This document shows positions 1 through 9,404 of a stretch of 64,000 nucleotides of DNA, piece after piece. The DNA is taken from positions 1 through 64,000 of the forward strand of contig NZ_NIZW01000008.1 in NCBI RefSeq assembly GCF_002727185.1, in the 5' to 3' direction. This DNA comes from Rhodopirellula bahusiensis (GTDB lineage Bacteria; Planctomycetota; Planctomycetia; Pirellulales; Pirellulaceae). The position numbers and the translations under genes are program-made. The notes beneath the pieces were generated by a model. The model was not told the DNA's origin. It saw only the letters and a program-made list of their open reading frames with translations, and made no database searches. Within the stretch, counting starts at the first letter, position 1. Every line of letters starts with the position of its first letter.

Positions 1-120
1 AAGATCGGCACGCGGTCGCCCACCCTTTGGACTGGGTGGGTAGTCTGGAAGAAGTTCTTCCATCTGCTCCCACAATTCATCTGGCATGCGAAAATCATCA
101 AAACTGCGTTGCCCATCCAT
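1..120 (-). CDS. IS5-family transposase, N-terminal part (runs off window)
   Basis: The minus strand encodes 40 residues from an ATG at 120 to the window edge with no stop. The peptide has the opening typical of IS5/IS1182-like transposases: DDFRMPDELWEQMEELLP followed by a proline turn and KGGRPRADL, the conserved start of the helix-turn-helix region (DUF4096 type). The catalytic DDE part lies outside the window. The element's outer end should lie shortly upstream of the start, near 125-180, but its terminal inverted repeat cannot be confirmed without the other end. The family call rests on this short stretch only. Confidence 0.7.
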   Translation of the reverse strand, partial: MDGQRSFDDFRMPDELWEQMEELLPDYPPSPKGGRPRADL

Positions 121-398
121 GGCGGGCCCTCCTTGGGTTTGAGTACCTGTGAAATACCAACTCAAGGATGGTCCGCTCTTTTCATGCCAACTAGGTTTTC
201 GGATAGGTTCTAAGCGTCCTGTTGGTTGAAATTTGCTTGCTCGATACTTCACGGCCAGGCCGTGGCACTGCAGATATTCGGCAATGGAATAAAGAGCACA
301 AAGTTTCTTGTTACTGCGAAGAAACCTTTCACGGCCTGCATCTAAACGCGTGAACTCGCTATAGACAGGACATTAATCACGGTGATCACGGCGGATCC

Positions 399-812
399 AT
401 GAACGCAATGCTATTCCAACCAATGAAGTTTGCTGCATTGCTAGCCGTTGTCGTGTTCTCCGTTCAACCGGTGCAGCGATCGACGTGTCGCTGCCAAAAA
501 TGCCCACAGCGTGCCAGCCACTCAGTTGAATCCGGCGAGTCTTCATGTTGTGACGAGATGGATTCGGGCGGATGCTGTTGCGACGACGGGCCAGCTGCTC
601 CCGGCGAGCGTTGTCCCTGTGGTTGTCAGCAAACACCGACGGACCAGGGTATTGAACCGCAATCCAAATTGCCTCAGGTCGAAACCGTCGCCGACGACGC
701 GGCGACATGGTTTCTTTCGTCGATCACCAAGCAAGTGTCTGCAACGGCCAAGCGTTCTCGCTCGACACCTAGCGTCTCTCTGTTCATTGCGCTTTGCCGG
801 TTTCGTTTGTAG
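399..812 (+). CDS. Small Cys-rich secreted protein, probably metal-related
   Basis: 137 residues. The N-terminus (residues 1-28) is a signal peptide or single membrane anchor. Two Cys clusters follow: CRCQKC near 30-35, then CC, GGCCCDDG and CPCGCQQ between 50 and 78. The C-terminus is a short hydrophobic and basic tail ending FRL. No catalytic domain is recognised. Two other small secreted Cys/His-rich proteins in this window (13780-14400 and 25032-25514) share the plan of anchor, Cys/His clusters, spacer and short tail, and both lie in the metal-resistance block. I infer metal binding. The start is the first ATG after a palindromic stretch near 380-392. Function unproven. Confidence 0.6.
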   Translation: MNAMLFQPMKFAALLAVVVFSVQPVQRSTCRCQKCPQRASHSVESGESSCCDEMDSGGCCCDDGPAAPGERCPCGCQQTPTDQGIEPQSKLPQVETVADDAATWFLSSITKQVSATAKRSRSTPSVSLFIALCRFRL

Positions 813-1000
813 CGTAAGGATCGCGAAGGCTTCGGTCTTAGACACCGATTGGCGTTCGCAATCTTGATTCTTTGCCAAGACCAGTCGATCTGACCGGTCA
901 ATCTGACCACTCCGATTCGTAGCGCACGCGGGCACGAATTGCGTTCGGCATGGACGAAAGGCGTGGTCTATAAATTGATCCCAACAAACCAAACGAATTC

Positions 1001-1741
1001 ATGGATGGAATAACGATGCTGATGCAAGAAATGACCTGCTCCAATCAAGCGACCGTACTCGGCGACGAACACGACAACGTGCATTTGGTCGGCTGCCCGA
1101 CATGCGGTCGCGCGGCGAAAGTGAGAACACAGTGGCTCGACACCGAACTCGCTTGCGGGCACTGTTCGGCAACCTTTGTCGTCAGCGAGTTGATGGATGG
1201 CGACAAGCTTGCCCGATCCACCAACGCGGATAAGCGTCAGCCCAAAACCGAACAGCCGATCCTCAAGTTGGACGGTCACGGACGATCAAAGCCAAGGCTC
1301 GAGACGCAAGAAAAATCGCTGTCGCACAACCAAAGCCGCCGACCGATCGCGTTCCTGATCGAGCCGCGCGACGAAGTCTATGCACGGTTGGCGGGCGATC
1401 TGGTCGAGGCTGGCTTCCGCGTAGTGCGAGCAATTACGGTGACCGATGCACTGAAGGCATGTGGAAAATATCGCCCGCGTTTGGTCCTGGCTAACATTTC
1501 GTTATCCGAGCGAAAGGCGTGGCAGATGGCTCCAAAACTGGCAATGCTCGACAGCGACACGCGCGTGTGGCTGTACGATCATGCGATCGAGGTTCACGAC
1601 TACGCGATGGCCGATTTTCTTGGCATCGAGCAATTGATCGAATACGGCGGCGACGTTTTCCGGTTGTCGTCGCATGTTCGTCAATCGCTGCGAGATTGTC
1701 ATGCCAAGAGTTCGACCGCCGCGCGCTCGTCGGTGGCCTGA
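1001..1741 (+). CDS. Zinc-ribbon plus receiver-like domain protein
   Basis: 246 residues. An N-terminal zinc ribbon lies near residues 27-55 (CPTCG and CGHCS pairs). A low-complexity linker follows, then a CheY-like fold near 115-235 with the strands IAFLIEPRDEVYARLAGDLVEAG and RLVLANI. The usual phospho-acceptor Asp at the end of strand 3 appears replaced (LVLANIS), so it is probably a pseudo-receiver. It lies 36 bp upstream of csrA on the same strand, so the two may be cotranscribed. ATG at 1001 and ATG at 1016 are both possible starts. Role unknown; a regulatory function is inferred from fold and neighbour. Confidence 0.65.
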   Translation: MDGITMLMQEMTCSNQATVLGDEHDNVHLVGCPTCGRAAKVRTQWLDTELACGHCSATFVVSELMDGDKLARSTNADKRQPKTEQPILKLDGHGRSKPRLETQEKSLSHNQSRRPIAFLIEPRDEVYARLAGDLVEAGFRVVRAITVTDALKACGKYRPRLVLANISLSERKAWQMAPKLAMLDSDTRVWLYDHAIEVHDYAMADFLGIEQLIEYGGDVFRLSSHVRQSLRDCHAKSSTAARSSVA

Positions 1742-1777
1742 AGATTCAATAACCCACAAAACGAATGGAGTCATGAA

Positions 1778-1996
1778 ATGCTAATTCTATCACGCAAGGC
1801 TGGTGAGTCGATTTGCTTGCCGGGAACAAACACGACGATTACAATCCATCGCTCAAGCGGTGGACGAGTCGTACTTGCGATCGACGCACCACGCGAAGTC
1901 GCGATTTTGAGGGGCGAGTTGGTCAGACTGGACGACGGCGATGCCCCGCCAAACGAGATGCACACGCAACAGCTTGTGACAATGCGTCCTCGGTGA
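1778..1996 (+). CDS. csrA: CsrA family translational regulator
   Basis: 72 residues. The opening MLILSRKAGESI is the CsrA signature, and the GGRVVLAIDAPREVAILRGEL segment contains the conserved I-APxxVxIxRxE core that forms the RNA-binding edge. CsrA dimers bind GGA motifs in mRNA leaders and change translation or stability. Length matches the family (60-75). It follows the receiver-like gene at 1001-1741. A plasmid-borne or extra csrA copy is common in planctomycetes; which mRNAs it controls cannot be told from here. Confidence 0.95.
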   Translation: MLILSRKAGESICLPGTNTTITIHRSSGGRVVLAIDAPREVAILRGELVRLDDGDAPPNEMHTQQLVTMRPR

Positions 1997-2018
1997 GATA
2001 CGCCCACGGTGAAAGGCG

Positions 2019-2630
2019 TTACAGCAAACCCATCTGTTTACGCTCGCTCAACGAAAAGCGATTGTCGATGTATCTCGCGATCGCTTTGGAGAGTATTCTT
2101 CGCATCGTCGTTTCATCGTAGTCGAGCTGCCTTGTTAGCTCTCTGGACCGTTTGCCAATCACATACGCAATCGTGTCGCGGCACTCGTGATAGATAGAGT
2201 TTCGTTCCACCTGTGTGCTATGCGCTCGACCGAGTGCATCTTTGATGTCAGGATGCTTGTCAAGGTAACTCTCGGTAACGAGGTCAACGAGAACGCGATT
2301 GAAGAAACCATTTCCATACCGAGACTCGGTTGCTACCAGTTCGTCACGAAGTCGAATCGCAAATCGGCTGGTCTCTGATTCTAAATCCTTGGATCTCACC
2401 TTCAGGTCAATCAATTCCTCGTTGATCTCAGAGTCCCAAGGGAATATCGAAATCGGCTTGTCGCTCCCGACGCTCCAGATTGAAAGTTGATATCCATCCA
2501 ATCCAAACGATTCGTCCTCGTTGCGAACATCAACCACGAATTTTTGCCCGTGTTGAATTTCAGCAACCAGTCGCGCAAGCAATGGATGGTTCGCGGATGT
2601 TGTCACAGGAAAAGGCTCGGGCTGGTTCAT
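2019..2630 (-). CDS. Hypothetical protein in an operon with a nucleosidase-like gene
   Basis: 203 residues, not recognised. The protein is soluble with no signal peptide or membrane segment. The N-terminal third (about 20-75) looks like an alpha/beta fold with several beta strands; the C-terminal two thirds are mostly helical and charged (RYGNGFFNRVLVDLVTESYL, and a basic stretch near 160-195). It starts 12 bp after the stop of the phosphorylase-superfamily gene 2643-3455, with an AAGGAA ribosome-binding site, so the two are almost certainly one operon. It may be the regulator or partner of that enzyme. Confidence 0.65.
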   Translation of the reverse strand: MNQPEPFPVTTSANHPLLARLVAEIQHGQKFVVDVRNEDESFGLDGYQLSIWSVGSDKPISIFPWDSEINEELIDLKVRSKDLESETSRFAIRLRDELVATESRYGNGFFNRVLVDLVTESYLDKHPDIKDALGRAHSTQVERNSIYHECRDTIAYVIGKRSRELTRQLDYDETTMRRILSKAIARYIDNRFSLSERKQMGLL

Positions 2631-2642
2631 TGTCTACATTCC

Positions 2643-3455
2643 TTAAGAATGCTCTGCCGCAGTGACGGTATTGCTGCTGGTCATAGACGACAACAGGAAG
2701 TGGGAGGCATTGCGGCATGCAATCACTCGACTCTCCTCAATGATACGGTCGCGGTTCGCATCGGCAAAGTCGCTAATGCCTTTGACGACACACCAGATCG
2801 GATGCTTCGTCACGCCGAGCAGTCCAATGCCCTCCATTTCTCCTCCGACGATACGGTGATTTCCGGCGGGCACAAGTCGCGTTAACTCGTCCCGGAATGC
2901 CGATGAATGCACAATCGCCGCCCCAGAGAGGATTGCCCCAAAATAGACATTGTAGTCGGAGGCCGGTTTTTCAATCCTGAATTGACGCAAAGCATTGACG
3001 GTCTTCTCCGCTGCATTCATGCGTGTCGCTGAGTCATAGTTGACTAGATATCCGTTTTCGGACAACGCGTCGCGGTAGTGGCGATGGTCGTACGGAATGA
3101 CTTCCGTCGAGACGAGGACGTCACCGATCTGCTGCGTTGACTCCTCCACCCCGAACGCCATGCCGAGTTGAATGACTGAAGTTGCACCGGTGGCCCTTTG
3201 GAAACGCGAAGCCAACTCTGCCGACCCGCCATACCCAAGTGGCCCCATGCTCCTGGATCGAACCGCAATCACATTTTCAAACCCGATCAAACCCAAGTCG
3301 TAGTAGCTGCCCAGGAATGGATGGTGTCGTTTCTTAAACGATATCCCAAACTGTTTACACTGCTGCGACAATGCATCCAACTCCGACGATACAGCTGTCA
3401 GAATCAGCGTATCGCAGAGCGGGAAATCAGGGACGGATTCGCTATCTTCGGACAT
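2643..3455 (-). CDS. Nucleoside phosphorylase / MTA-SAH nucleosidase superfamily protein
   Basis: About 270 residues of the PNP_UDP_1 superfamily. Visible markers are VIQLGMAFGVEESTQQIGDVLVST (phosphate/ribose-binding strand and loop), VGGEMEGIGLL (the GxEMEG motif that contacts ribose) and VVKGISDFAD (the conserved SD with the catalytic Asp). Stand-alone proteins of this branch occur as effector-like enzymes in many bacterial conflict systems as well as in nucleotide salvage. First gene of a two-gene operon with the unknown protein at 2019-2630. ATG at 3455 is preferred; a TTG at 3491 would add 12 residues. The exact substrate cannot be assigned. Confidence 0.8.
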   Translation of the reverse strand: MSEDSESVPDFPLCDTLILTAVSSELDALSQQCKQFGISFKKRHHPFLGSYYDLGLIGFENVIAVRSRSMGPLGYGGSAELASRFQRATGATSVIQLGMAFGVEESTQQIGDVLVSTEVIPYDHRHYRDALSENGYLVNYDSATRMNAAEKTVNALRQFRIEKPASDYNVYFGAILSGAAIVHSSAFRDELTRLVPAGNHRIVGGEMEGIGLLGVTKHPIWCVVKGISDFADANRDRIIEESRVIACRNASHFLLSSMTSSNTVTAAEHS

Positions 3456-3635
3456 CCTCAACAATGTAGATGAGCAATGAAGGCGAGCCAACAGGCGGAC
3501 AGAAATGCTCTGTCATTTGGCTTCTTCGCTAGTAAGTCACCGCACATCCACTCGTTGAACGCTCATCGCGCCTGAACTTCCAGCCAGTCCGAGTTTGTCG
3601 AGCCAGTGGGATATTCGTCGGCATGACGAATCTTT

Positions 3636-4070
3636 CTAGCGACCGCAACCCGAGTAAGATCGTCGATACAGAATCCTACGCGGAGCGACGTAGGTTGCTC
3701 GGTGGGCTGTGTACGAAGGGTAATAGCTGGAATACGAACGTGGGTAGTAGCTGTCGTAGCCAAACCCTCCGTAGCCGATGCCGCTGTAGCCAACGCCGTA
3801 TCCGAGACCAATTCCGTAGTACGCGGCTCCGTGTCCGTGGCCGCCATATCCATGACCGCCATAACCATGGCCGTATCCGTGACCGCCATATCCATGTCCT
3901 CCGCCGAAGCCGTGACCACCGCCTCCGACATGCCCGCCACCGCCGTGGCCGCCACCACCGTGACCGCCACCACCGTGACCGCCGCTAGCCATGGCTGTTG
4001 AGGAGAGCATGACTGCGCCCGTCAAAATTGTGAGACCTGCAAACAGTTTCAATTTGGATGGATTCGTCAT
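3636..4070 (-). CDS. Gly/His/Tyr-rich secreted repeat protein
   Basis: 144 residues. A signal peptide (1-29, ending TAMA-S) precedes a low-complexity domain: about seven GGHGGG-type repeats, then GHGYGGHGYG repeats, then a Tyr/Ser-rich tail with several YYPSY motifs and a basic C-terminus. The mature protein carries about 15 histidines in regular spacing, fitting nickel, zinc or copper binding or a structural surface role. No enzyme domain. Reading frames on the opposite strand are artefacts of the repeat. Its place near the metal block supports metal binding, but that is inference. Confidence 0.7.
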   Translation of the reverse strand: MTNPSKLKLFAGLTILTGAVMLSSTAMASGGHGGGGHGGGGHGGGGHVGGGGHGFGGGHGYGGHGYGHGYGGHGYGGHGHGAAYYGIGLGYGVGYSGIGYGGFGYDSYYPRSYSSYYPSYTAHRATYVAPRRILYRRSYSGCGR

Positions 4071-4229
4071 CGTTCATCGCCTAATCGGGTGGGAGGAAAC
4101 CAATGTCCAGCGAAACATCGCTTGGATGAAGCTTGGCAATGAAGCAGACCGTGCGACTGCTTCGTGTTGTGAGAATTAGATGCGAGTTTCACGCCATTCC
4201 TTCACCAAACCGTTTTGCTTCGTCCGATC

Positions 4230-4440
4230 CTGCCGCAAAGACTCCGATCATCCGGATCGAACCGATCGTTCGGGGCCGTTTTACCGCTCGGAGCGATAGT
4301 GGGCATCGGTGCATCGGCGGGCGGATTGGAGGCATTGCAGCAATTGTTCGACAAGCTGCCACCGGACACTGACCTCGCGTTTGTTGTCGTTCAACATCTT
4401 TCGTCAGACTTCAAAAGTCTGATGGATGAGATTCCGGCGA
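4230..4440 (+). pseudogene. Truncated cheB (CheB/CheR-type) remnant
   Basis: The frame reads [19 protein letters not shown], then [16 protein letters not shown], which is the N-terminus of the CheB methylesterase domain with its catalytic Ser in GASAGG and the conserved QHL. Homology stops abruptly after MDEI near 4437, within a few bases of the acetate kinase stop codon on the other strand. The remaining frame to 4589 only reads antisense acetate kinase sequence. The full CheB domain would need about 190 residues, so this is a 5' fragment cut by arrival of the neighbouring ack-xfp-gdh block or by deletion. Not functional. Confidence 0.75.
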
Positions 4441-4442
4441 AC

Positions 4443-5615
4443 CTAGTTGAAGACTCGTTCGCCCTCTCGTGCCAGCATCAATTCCTCGTTCGATTCGATG
4501 ACGAGGATTCTGCCCTTCGTGCCAGTCGTCGAGACATCCATATCACTTGTGACCGCGGCGTTTGCGATCGGGTCGAGTTCGAGCCCTAGAAAAGCAAGTC
4601 GCGCACACGCTGCGGCGCGGATCGTTGCGGAATGCTGACCGACACCGCCTGTGAAAATTAAGGCATCGAGACCGCCCAACGTCGCCGCCATCGCTCCAAT
4701 ACCTTGGCGGAGTCGATGAACATAAATTGCAATCGCAAGTTTCGCCCGCTCGCTACCAGCTTCTGCGGCCTGCAATACGGTTCGCATGTCCGACGAGACG
4801 CCGGAGACTCCGATAAGCCCAGACTCTCGATTGAGCGCATGATCAAGTTGATTTGCGGAGAAGCGATTCTCTCGAAGTAGATGACACAATAGTCCTGGGT
4901 CAACGGACCCGCTACGAGTCGCCATCATTAGACCCTCAAGAGGCGTGAAACCCATCGTCGTGTCAATCGACTTGCCATCGCGAATAGCCGCTAACGACGC
5001 GCCGTGTCCAAGATGTGCGATGACAACACGTAGACCGAGCGAAGGTCGATCCAGTATCTGTGCAGCCCGTTGGGAACAGTACGCATGACTCAGCCCGTGG
5101 AATCCAAAGCGACGCAGGCCCCACTCGTCTGACCATGCTTGCGGTATCGCGTACGTATACGCTTCTGGAGCGAGCGTCGAATGAAAGGCCGTGTCAAATA
5201 CGGCCACATGTGGGAGGCTGGGGAATACTTCTCGTGCCGCAACGATTCCTTCGAGGCAGCTTGGGTTGTGCAGCGGTGCCAAAGGGGTCAATTCGTGCAA
5301 GGCGTCTTCAACCTCAGCCGTCACCAGCACGGGTTGTGTAAAACGAGTTCCCCCATGGACGACTCGATGAGCGACCGCTGCAATCACTTCGTTTGTGTTG
5401 ACTCGGAGATCGGCTGCGACTCGACCAATTGCGGGCTTCACGTCCGACCAACCGACCTCGCTGAGAACGGCTGGCGATTCGGTTGATGTGAATGTGTAGC
5501 GAGTTGGCTCGCTTGCCCAATCGGTGTGACTGCTGGCATGAGTGTGGCCGTCAGCTGTCTCGATCAAACTGCACTTCAGGCTGCTGGAGCCGACATTGAT
5601 CGTCAGTACATTCAC
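4443..5615 (-). CDS. ackA: Acetate kinase
   Basis: 390 residues, the family length. It opens [17 protein letters not shown], the phosphate-binding loop of the ASKHA fold. HRVVHGG, the FDTAFH motif with the catalytic Asp, [18 protein letters not shown], and FTGGVGQHS near the C-terminus are all present. It converts acetyl phosphate plus ADP to acetate plus ATP. The GTG start at 5615 overlaps the phosphoketolase stop by four bases (GTGA), showing translational coupling; an in-frame ATG far upstream lies inside the phosphoketolase and is not used. With phosphoketolase it forms a short route from sugar phosphate to acetate and ATP. Confidence 0.95.
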   Translation of the reverse strand: MNVLTINVGSSSLKCSLIETADGHTHASSHTDWASEPTRYTFTSTESPAVLSEVGWSDVKPAIGRVAADLRVNTNEVIAAVAHRVVHGGTRFTQPVLVTAEVEDALHELTPLAPLHNPSCLEGIVAAREVFPSLPHVAVFDTAFHSTLAPEAYTYAIPQAWSDEWGLRRFGFHGLSHAYCSQRAAQILDRPSLGLRVVIAHLGHGASLAAIRDGKSIDTTMGFTPLEGLMMATRSGSVDPGLLCHLLRENRFSANQLDHALNRESGLIGVSGVSSDMRTVLQAAEAGSERAKLAIAIYVHRLRQGIGAMAATLGGLDALIFTGGVGQHSATIRAAACARLAFLGLELDPIANAAVTSDMDVSTTGTKGRILVIESNEELMLAREGERVFN

Positions 5616-7990
5616 CCCTTCCACTTCCAATCCTGAATTTCCGGCATGTCCTCGCCGTGAGTCTCGATGTAGTGCTTGTGTTCGATGAGTTTGTCTCGCA
5701 ACGCCTGTTTGATGTAAGCCCCTTCCGAGCCGATTGTTTGAGCACGATCGACTACATCTCCGGCCAAGTGGAATCGGTCCAATTCGTTGAGCACGACCAT
5801 GTCGAACGAAGTTGTCGTGGTTCCTTCTTCCTTGTAGCCTCGAACATGCAAATTTCGATGGTTTGTACGGCGATACGTCAGTCGATGAATCAGCCATGGA
5901 TAGCCGTGGAATGCAAAAATGATCGGCTTGTCAGTCGTAAACAGCAGGTCAAAGTCTTTGTCGCTTAGTCCATGTGGGTGTTCGGATTGCGGTTGCAATT
6001 TCATCAAGTTCACGACATTGATGACTCGGATTTTTAGATCGGGAACGTGCTCTCTGAGCAATTCCACTGCTGCCAAGGTTTCCAATGTTGGCACGTCACC
6101 ACAGCAAGCCATCACAACGTCGGGTTCACTGCCCTGATCGTTGCTCGCCCAATCCCAAATCCCCAGGCCCGCCGAGCAATGCTTCACCGCCGCGTCCATG
6201 GTCAACCATTGCGGTGACGGTTGCTTTCCAGCCACGATCACGTTGACGTAGTTGCGACTGCGCAGGCAGTGGTCCGTGACACTCAGCAAGGTATTTGCGT
6301 CGGGCGGCAAGTAGACCCGGATGATCTCTGCCTTTTTGTTGACGATATGGTCGATAAATCCAGGGTCTTGATGGCTGAACCCATTGTGATCCTGTCGCCA
6401 GACGTGTGACGTGAGCAGATAGTTCAAGCTGGCAATTGGTTGTCGCCAAGGAATGTGGCGACAGACCTTCAACCACTTCGCATGTTGATTGAACATCGAG
6501 TCAACGATGTGAATGAACGCTTCATAACAGGAAAAGAATCCGTGGCGACCAGTCAGCAAGTAGCCTTCCAGCCAGCCCTGGCACTGATGTTCACTGAGCA
6601 TTTCCATCACGCGACCATCGGGCGAAACGTGATCGTCTGTCGGTAGGATTTGGGCTGTCGAACAACGGTCGGTCACGTCGAAAACCGCGCTCCAACGATT
6701 CGATGCTGTTTCATCAGGACTGAACACACGGAAGTTTTTTGCGTCCAAATTCAGCTTCATGCATTCGCTGATGAATTGCCCCTGCACACGCGTCGCTTCC
6801 GCCATGACACTGCCGGGACGCGAAACGTCCACCGCGAACTCTCGGAAACCAGGCACGCGAAGATCTCGGAGCAGCGTGCCGCCATTGGCGTGAGGATTCG
6901 CGCCCATCCGTCGATCACCCTTCGGTGCTAAGTCCGCAATCTGAGATCGTAGCCGACCGGTATCATCGAAGAGTTCATCGGGCTTGTATGACCACATCCA
7001 AGATGCGAGCAATTGGACGTGCGCAGGATTCTCTGCCATCTTCCCCATCGGCACTTGGTGAGAACGCCAAGAGTCTTCGACTTGGTTCCCGTCCACTTCC
7101 GGGGGACAGGTCCAGCCTTTTGGCGTCCGCAGCACAATCATTGGCCAGCGCGGTCGTGAATGAAAACCATTCTCGCGAGCGTCTTGCTGAATCTGACGAA
7201 TTTCCGCGAACACCTTGTCAAACGTCGCCGCCATCAATTGGTGCATGTCTTCCGGATCGCTGCCTTCAACAAAGTAGGGCGTGTATCCGTACCCGCGAAA
7301 CAGTTGTTCCAGCTCTTCGCGGCTGATGCGAGACAAGACGGTTGGGCCGGCGATCTTGTAGCCGTTGAGATGCAAGATCGGGAGCACGGCACCATCACAC
7401 ACCGGATTAAGGAATTTGTTGGAGTGCCAACTCGTCGCCAGTGGTCCCGTCTCGGCTTCACCGTCGCCAATCACGCAAGACACGATCAGATCAGGATTGT
7501 CGAACGCGGCTCCGTACGCATGTGACAAGGCGTAGCCAAGCTCGCCGCCCTCGTGAATCGAGCCTGGCGTTTCGGGGGCGACGTGGCTCGGAATTCCACC
7601 CGGAAATGAGAACTGTTTGAAAAGCCGTCGCAATCCATCTTCGTCTTGCGAAATATCCGAGTACCGTTCGCTGTAGGTGCCTTCGAGATAGGTGTTCGCG
7701 ACCAGGCCCGGGCCACCGTGACCGGGACCGGTTACATAGAGCACATTGAGGTCGTGTTCCTTGATGACCCGATTGAGATGAACGTAGATGAGATTGAGAC
7801 CAGGTGTCGTGCCCCAGTGGCCGAGCAATCTGGGTTTGATGTGTTCGATCTGCAGCGGCACCTTAAGCAGCGGATTGTCGAACAGATAGATTTGACCCAC
7901 GGACAGGTAGTTCGCGGCTCGCCAGTAGGCGTCCATGCGCTGAAGTTGTTCGTCCGTGAGAGGTGAACCTAAGCTCTTGTCTGAAGTCAT
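5612..7990 (-). CDS. xfp: Xylulose-5-phosphate/fructose-6-phosphate phosphoketolase
   Basis: 792 residues, full length. N-terminal TPP-binding half shows [27 protein letters not shown], and GDGEAETGP (the GDG diphosphate motif); the middle has [16 protein letters not shown]; the C-terminal half has [34 protein letters not shown] and the FHGYPWLIH end, all typical of Xfp. The enzyme splits xylulose-5-P or fructose-6-P with phosphate to acetyl phosphate plus a triose or tetrose phosphate. It overlaps gdhA upstream and ackA downstream by four bases each, so the three are one translationally coupled unit. Acetyl phosphate made here is the substrate of the neighbouring AckA. Confidence 0.97.
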   Translation of the reverse strand: MTSDKSLGSPLTDEQLQRMDAYWRAANYLSVGQIYLFDNPLLKVPLQIEHIKPRLLGHWGTTPGLNLIYVHLNRVIKEHDLNVLYVTGPGHGGPGLVANTYLEGTYSERYSDISQDEDGLRRLFKQFSFPGGIPSHVAPETPGSIHEGGELGYALSHAYGAAFDNPDLIVSCVIGDGEAETGPLATSWHSNKFLNPVCDGAVLPILHLNGYKIAGPTVLSRISREELEQLFRGYGYTPYFVEGSDPEDMHQLMAATFDKVFAEIRQIQQDARENGFHSRPRWPMIVLRTPKGWTCPPEVDGNQVEDSWRSHQVPMGKMAENPAHVQLLASWMWSYKPDELFDDTGRLRSQIADLAPKGDRRMGANPHANGGTLLRDLRVPGFREFAVDVSRPGSVMAEATRVQGQFISECMKLNLDAKNFRVFSPDETASNRWSAVFDVTDRCSTAQILPTDDHVSPDGRVMEMLSEHQCQGWLEGYLLTGRHGFFSCYEAFIHIVDSMFNQHAKWLKVCRHIPWRQPIASLNYLLTSHVWRQDHNGFSHQDPGFIDHIVNKKAEIIRVYLPPDANTLLSVTDHCLRSRNYVNVIVAGKQPSPQWLTMDAAVKHCSAGLGIWDWASNDQGSEPDVVMACCGDVPTLETLAAVELLREHVPDLKIRVINVVNLMKLQPQSEHPHGLSDKDFDLLFTTDKPIIFAFHGYPWLIHRLTYRRTNHRNLHVRGYKEEGTTTTSFDMVVLNELDRFHLAGDVVDRAQTIGSEGAYIKQALRDKLIEHKHYIETHGEDMPEIQDWKWKG

Positions 7991-9351
7991 GATATCGGCT
8001 GCACTGTCGGTTGAGTCGAAAAGAATGTGTTTGTGCCTTGAGACTCGATGGCTTCGCCGATGCGATTCAGGGCGTGAGCGTAAGCCGCCGTGCGCATGTC
8101 AATCTGGTTGGCGGCCATCAACTCATAAATGAGGTTGAATTCTCGCTTCATGATCTGACTGAGTCGCTCGTGAACTTCCTCGACCGTCCAGTAATATCCG
8201 GCTCTATTTTGTGTCCACTCGAAATAGCTGACCGTCACACCACCGGCGTTCGCCAGAATGTCTGGAACGATGAGCGTTCCCTTTGCGTTGAAAACTTCGT
8301 CCGCTGACGTCGTCGTGGGACCATTGGCGACCTCGACAATTACCGGTGCGATGACTCGATCGGCGTTCTCGGCAGTGAGTTGATTCTCGAGGGCAGCGGG
8401 AATGAGGATATCGACATCAAGCTCCAATAGTTCCTTGTTGGTGATTACTTTACCGGTGCCTGCATCGTCGGGTTGGCAATGGCACTCGACACAACCGCAT
8501 TCGGGGCAGTCACAGACACTTCGCGAGGCATAGACTTCCGACATGTCCTGGCGCTGTTGTTTCAGTTCAATCGCACGCGGAATATCCAAACCTTCTTCGC
8601 GATAAACGCCACCGCGCGAATCACTGATCGCGACGATTCGGTAACCGTCGGCGTGCAGTAGCCGAGCAACATGCTGCCCCGCGTTTCCAAAACCTTGCAC
8701 GGCGACGCGAACTTCTGTTGGACTCCATGATTTCAGACGCTCCAGTTCCTTGATGCAGTAGTACGCTCCACGCCCGGTGGCATCATCGCGACCCAAGCTA
8801 CCACCTAGCGGTATCGGCTTGCCGGTGATCACCGTTGGGGTGCGACGTCGTTGAATGTTGGAGTATTCATCCATCATCCAGCCCATGATCATGGCATTGG
8901 TGTAGACATCGGGGGCAGGAATATCCGTTTCAGGTCCGATAAAGTCGGCAACACGCTGGATGAACCCGCGACTGAGTCGCTCCAATTCAAGCCGTGACAG
9001 TTCTTTCGGATTCACGATGATGCCTCCCTTGCCGCCACCAAAGGGAATCCCCGCGACGGCGCATTTACACGTCATCCAAAAGGCGAGTGCTTTGACTTCG
9101 CCCAGGTGTACGTCGGGATGAAATCGAATGCCTCCCTTGGTCGGCCCGCGTGTGTCATCGTGACGGACTCGGTATCCCTGAAACACACGCAGTGAACCGT
9201 CATCCATTCTCAGGGGGATGGATACTTGAAGCATCGACTTGGGATACCGCAACCGCTCCAACGCCTCGGGCCCGATGCTGGAGAATTCAGCAGCCTGATC
9301 GAGTCGGCCAATGGCGTTCTGAAAGATTTCTTCATCGGCTTGGTGACTCAT
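7987..9351 (-). CDS. gdhA: Glutamate dehydrogenase with an extra Cys-rich insertion
   Basis: 454 residues from the ATG at 9351 (good AAGGAA site just upstream); an upstream in-frame start at 9408 would overlap the previous gene. Glu/Leu/Phe/Val dehydrogenase marks: KGGIRFHP, the PFGGGKGG active-site lysine loop, [10 protein letters not shown] (Rossmann fold) and [11 protein letters not shown], with the ANGPTT and ILANAGGV motifs. It interconverts glutamate and 2-oxoglutarate using NAD(P). Odd feature: between the Rossmann fold and the ALENQ motif sits a stretch with six cysteines (about residues 280-292, [13 protein letters not shown]) that ordinary GDHs lack; this may bind a metal. Four-base overlap with xfp. 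Confidence 0.95.
   Translation of the reverse strand: MSHQADEEIFQNAIGRLDQAAEFSSIGPEALERLRYPKSMLQVSIPLRMDDGSLRVFQGYRVRHDDTRGPTKGGIRFHPDVHLGEVKALAFWMTCKCAVAGIPFGGGKGGIIVNPKELSRLELERLSRGFIQRVADFIGPETDIPAPDVYTNAMIMGWMMDEYSNIQRRRTPTVITGKPIPLGGSLGRDDATGRGAYYCIKELERLKSWSPTEVRVAVQGFGNAGQHVARLLHADGYRIVAISDSRGGVYREEGLDIPRAIELKQQRQDMSEVYASRSVCDCPECGCVECHCQPDDAGTGKVITNKELLELDVDILIPAALENQLTAENADRVIAPVIVEVANGPTTTSADEVFNAKGTLIVPDILANAGGVTVSYFEWTQNRAGYYWTVEEVHERLSQIMKREFNLIYELMAANQIDMRTAAYAHALNRIGEAIESQGTNTFFSTQPTVQPIS
8476..8514 (-). other. Cys-rich insert coding region inside gdhA
   Basis: Encodes [13 protein letters not shown], six cysteines and one histidine in 13 residues, placed in the coenzyme domain of glutamate dehydrogenase where the usual enzyme has a short loop. 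The arrangement resembles a small metal-thiolate site. The codons are in frame and flanked by normal GDH sequence, so it is an insertion rather than a frameshift. It could bind copper or zinc, given the neighbouring metal genes. Confidence 0.75.
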
Positions 9352-9404
9352 CGTTGTTTCCTTTTCTGTGGTTCGCTGACTCAGTCTCGACGTTGATCCC
9401 ATTT

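Noticed and set aside
121-398. Search for a gene or tRNA between the IS5-like end and 399
   Set aside because: No frame of note and no tRNA fold; only a short palindrome near 380-392.
3623-4001. Plus-strand frames across the Gly/His-rich gene
   Set aside because: They come from the antisense of the GGH repeats and have no start context or homology.
4215-4589. Plus-strand frame of 124 residues taken as an intact gene
   Set aside because: Only the first part is CheB; the rest is antisense acetate kinase. Called a pseudogene instead.
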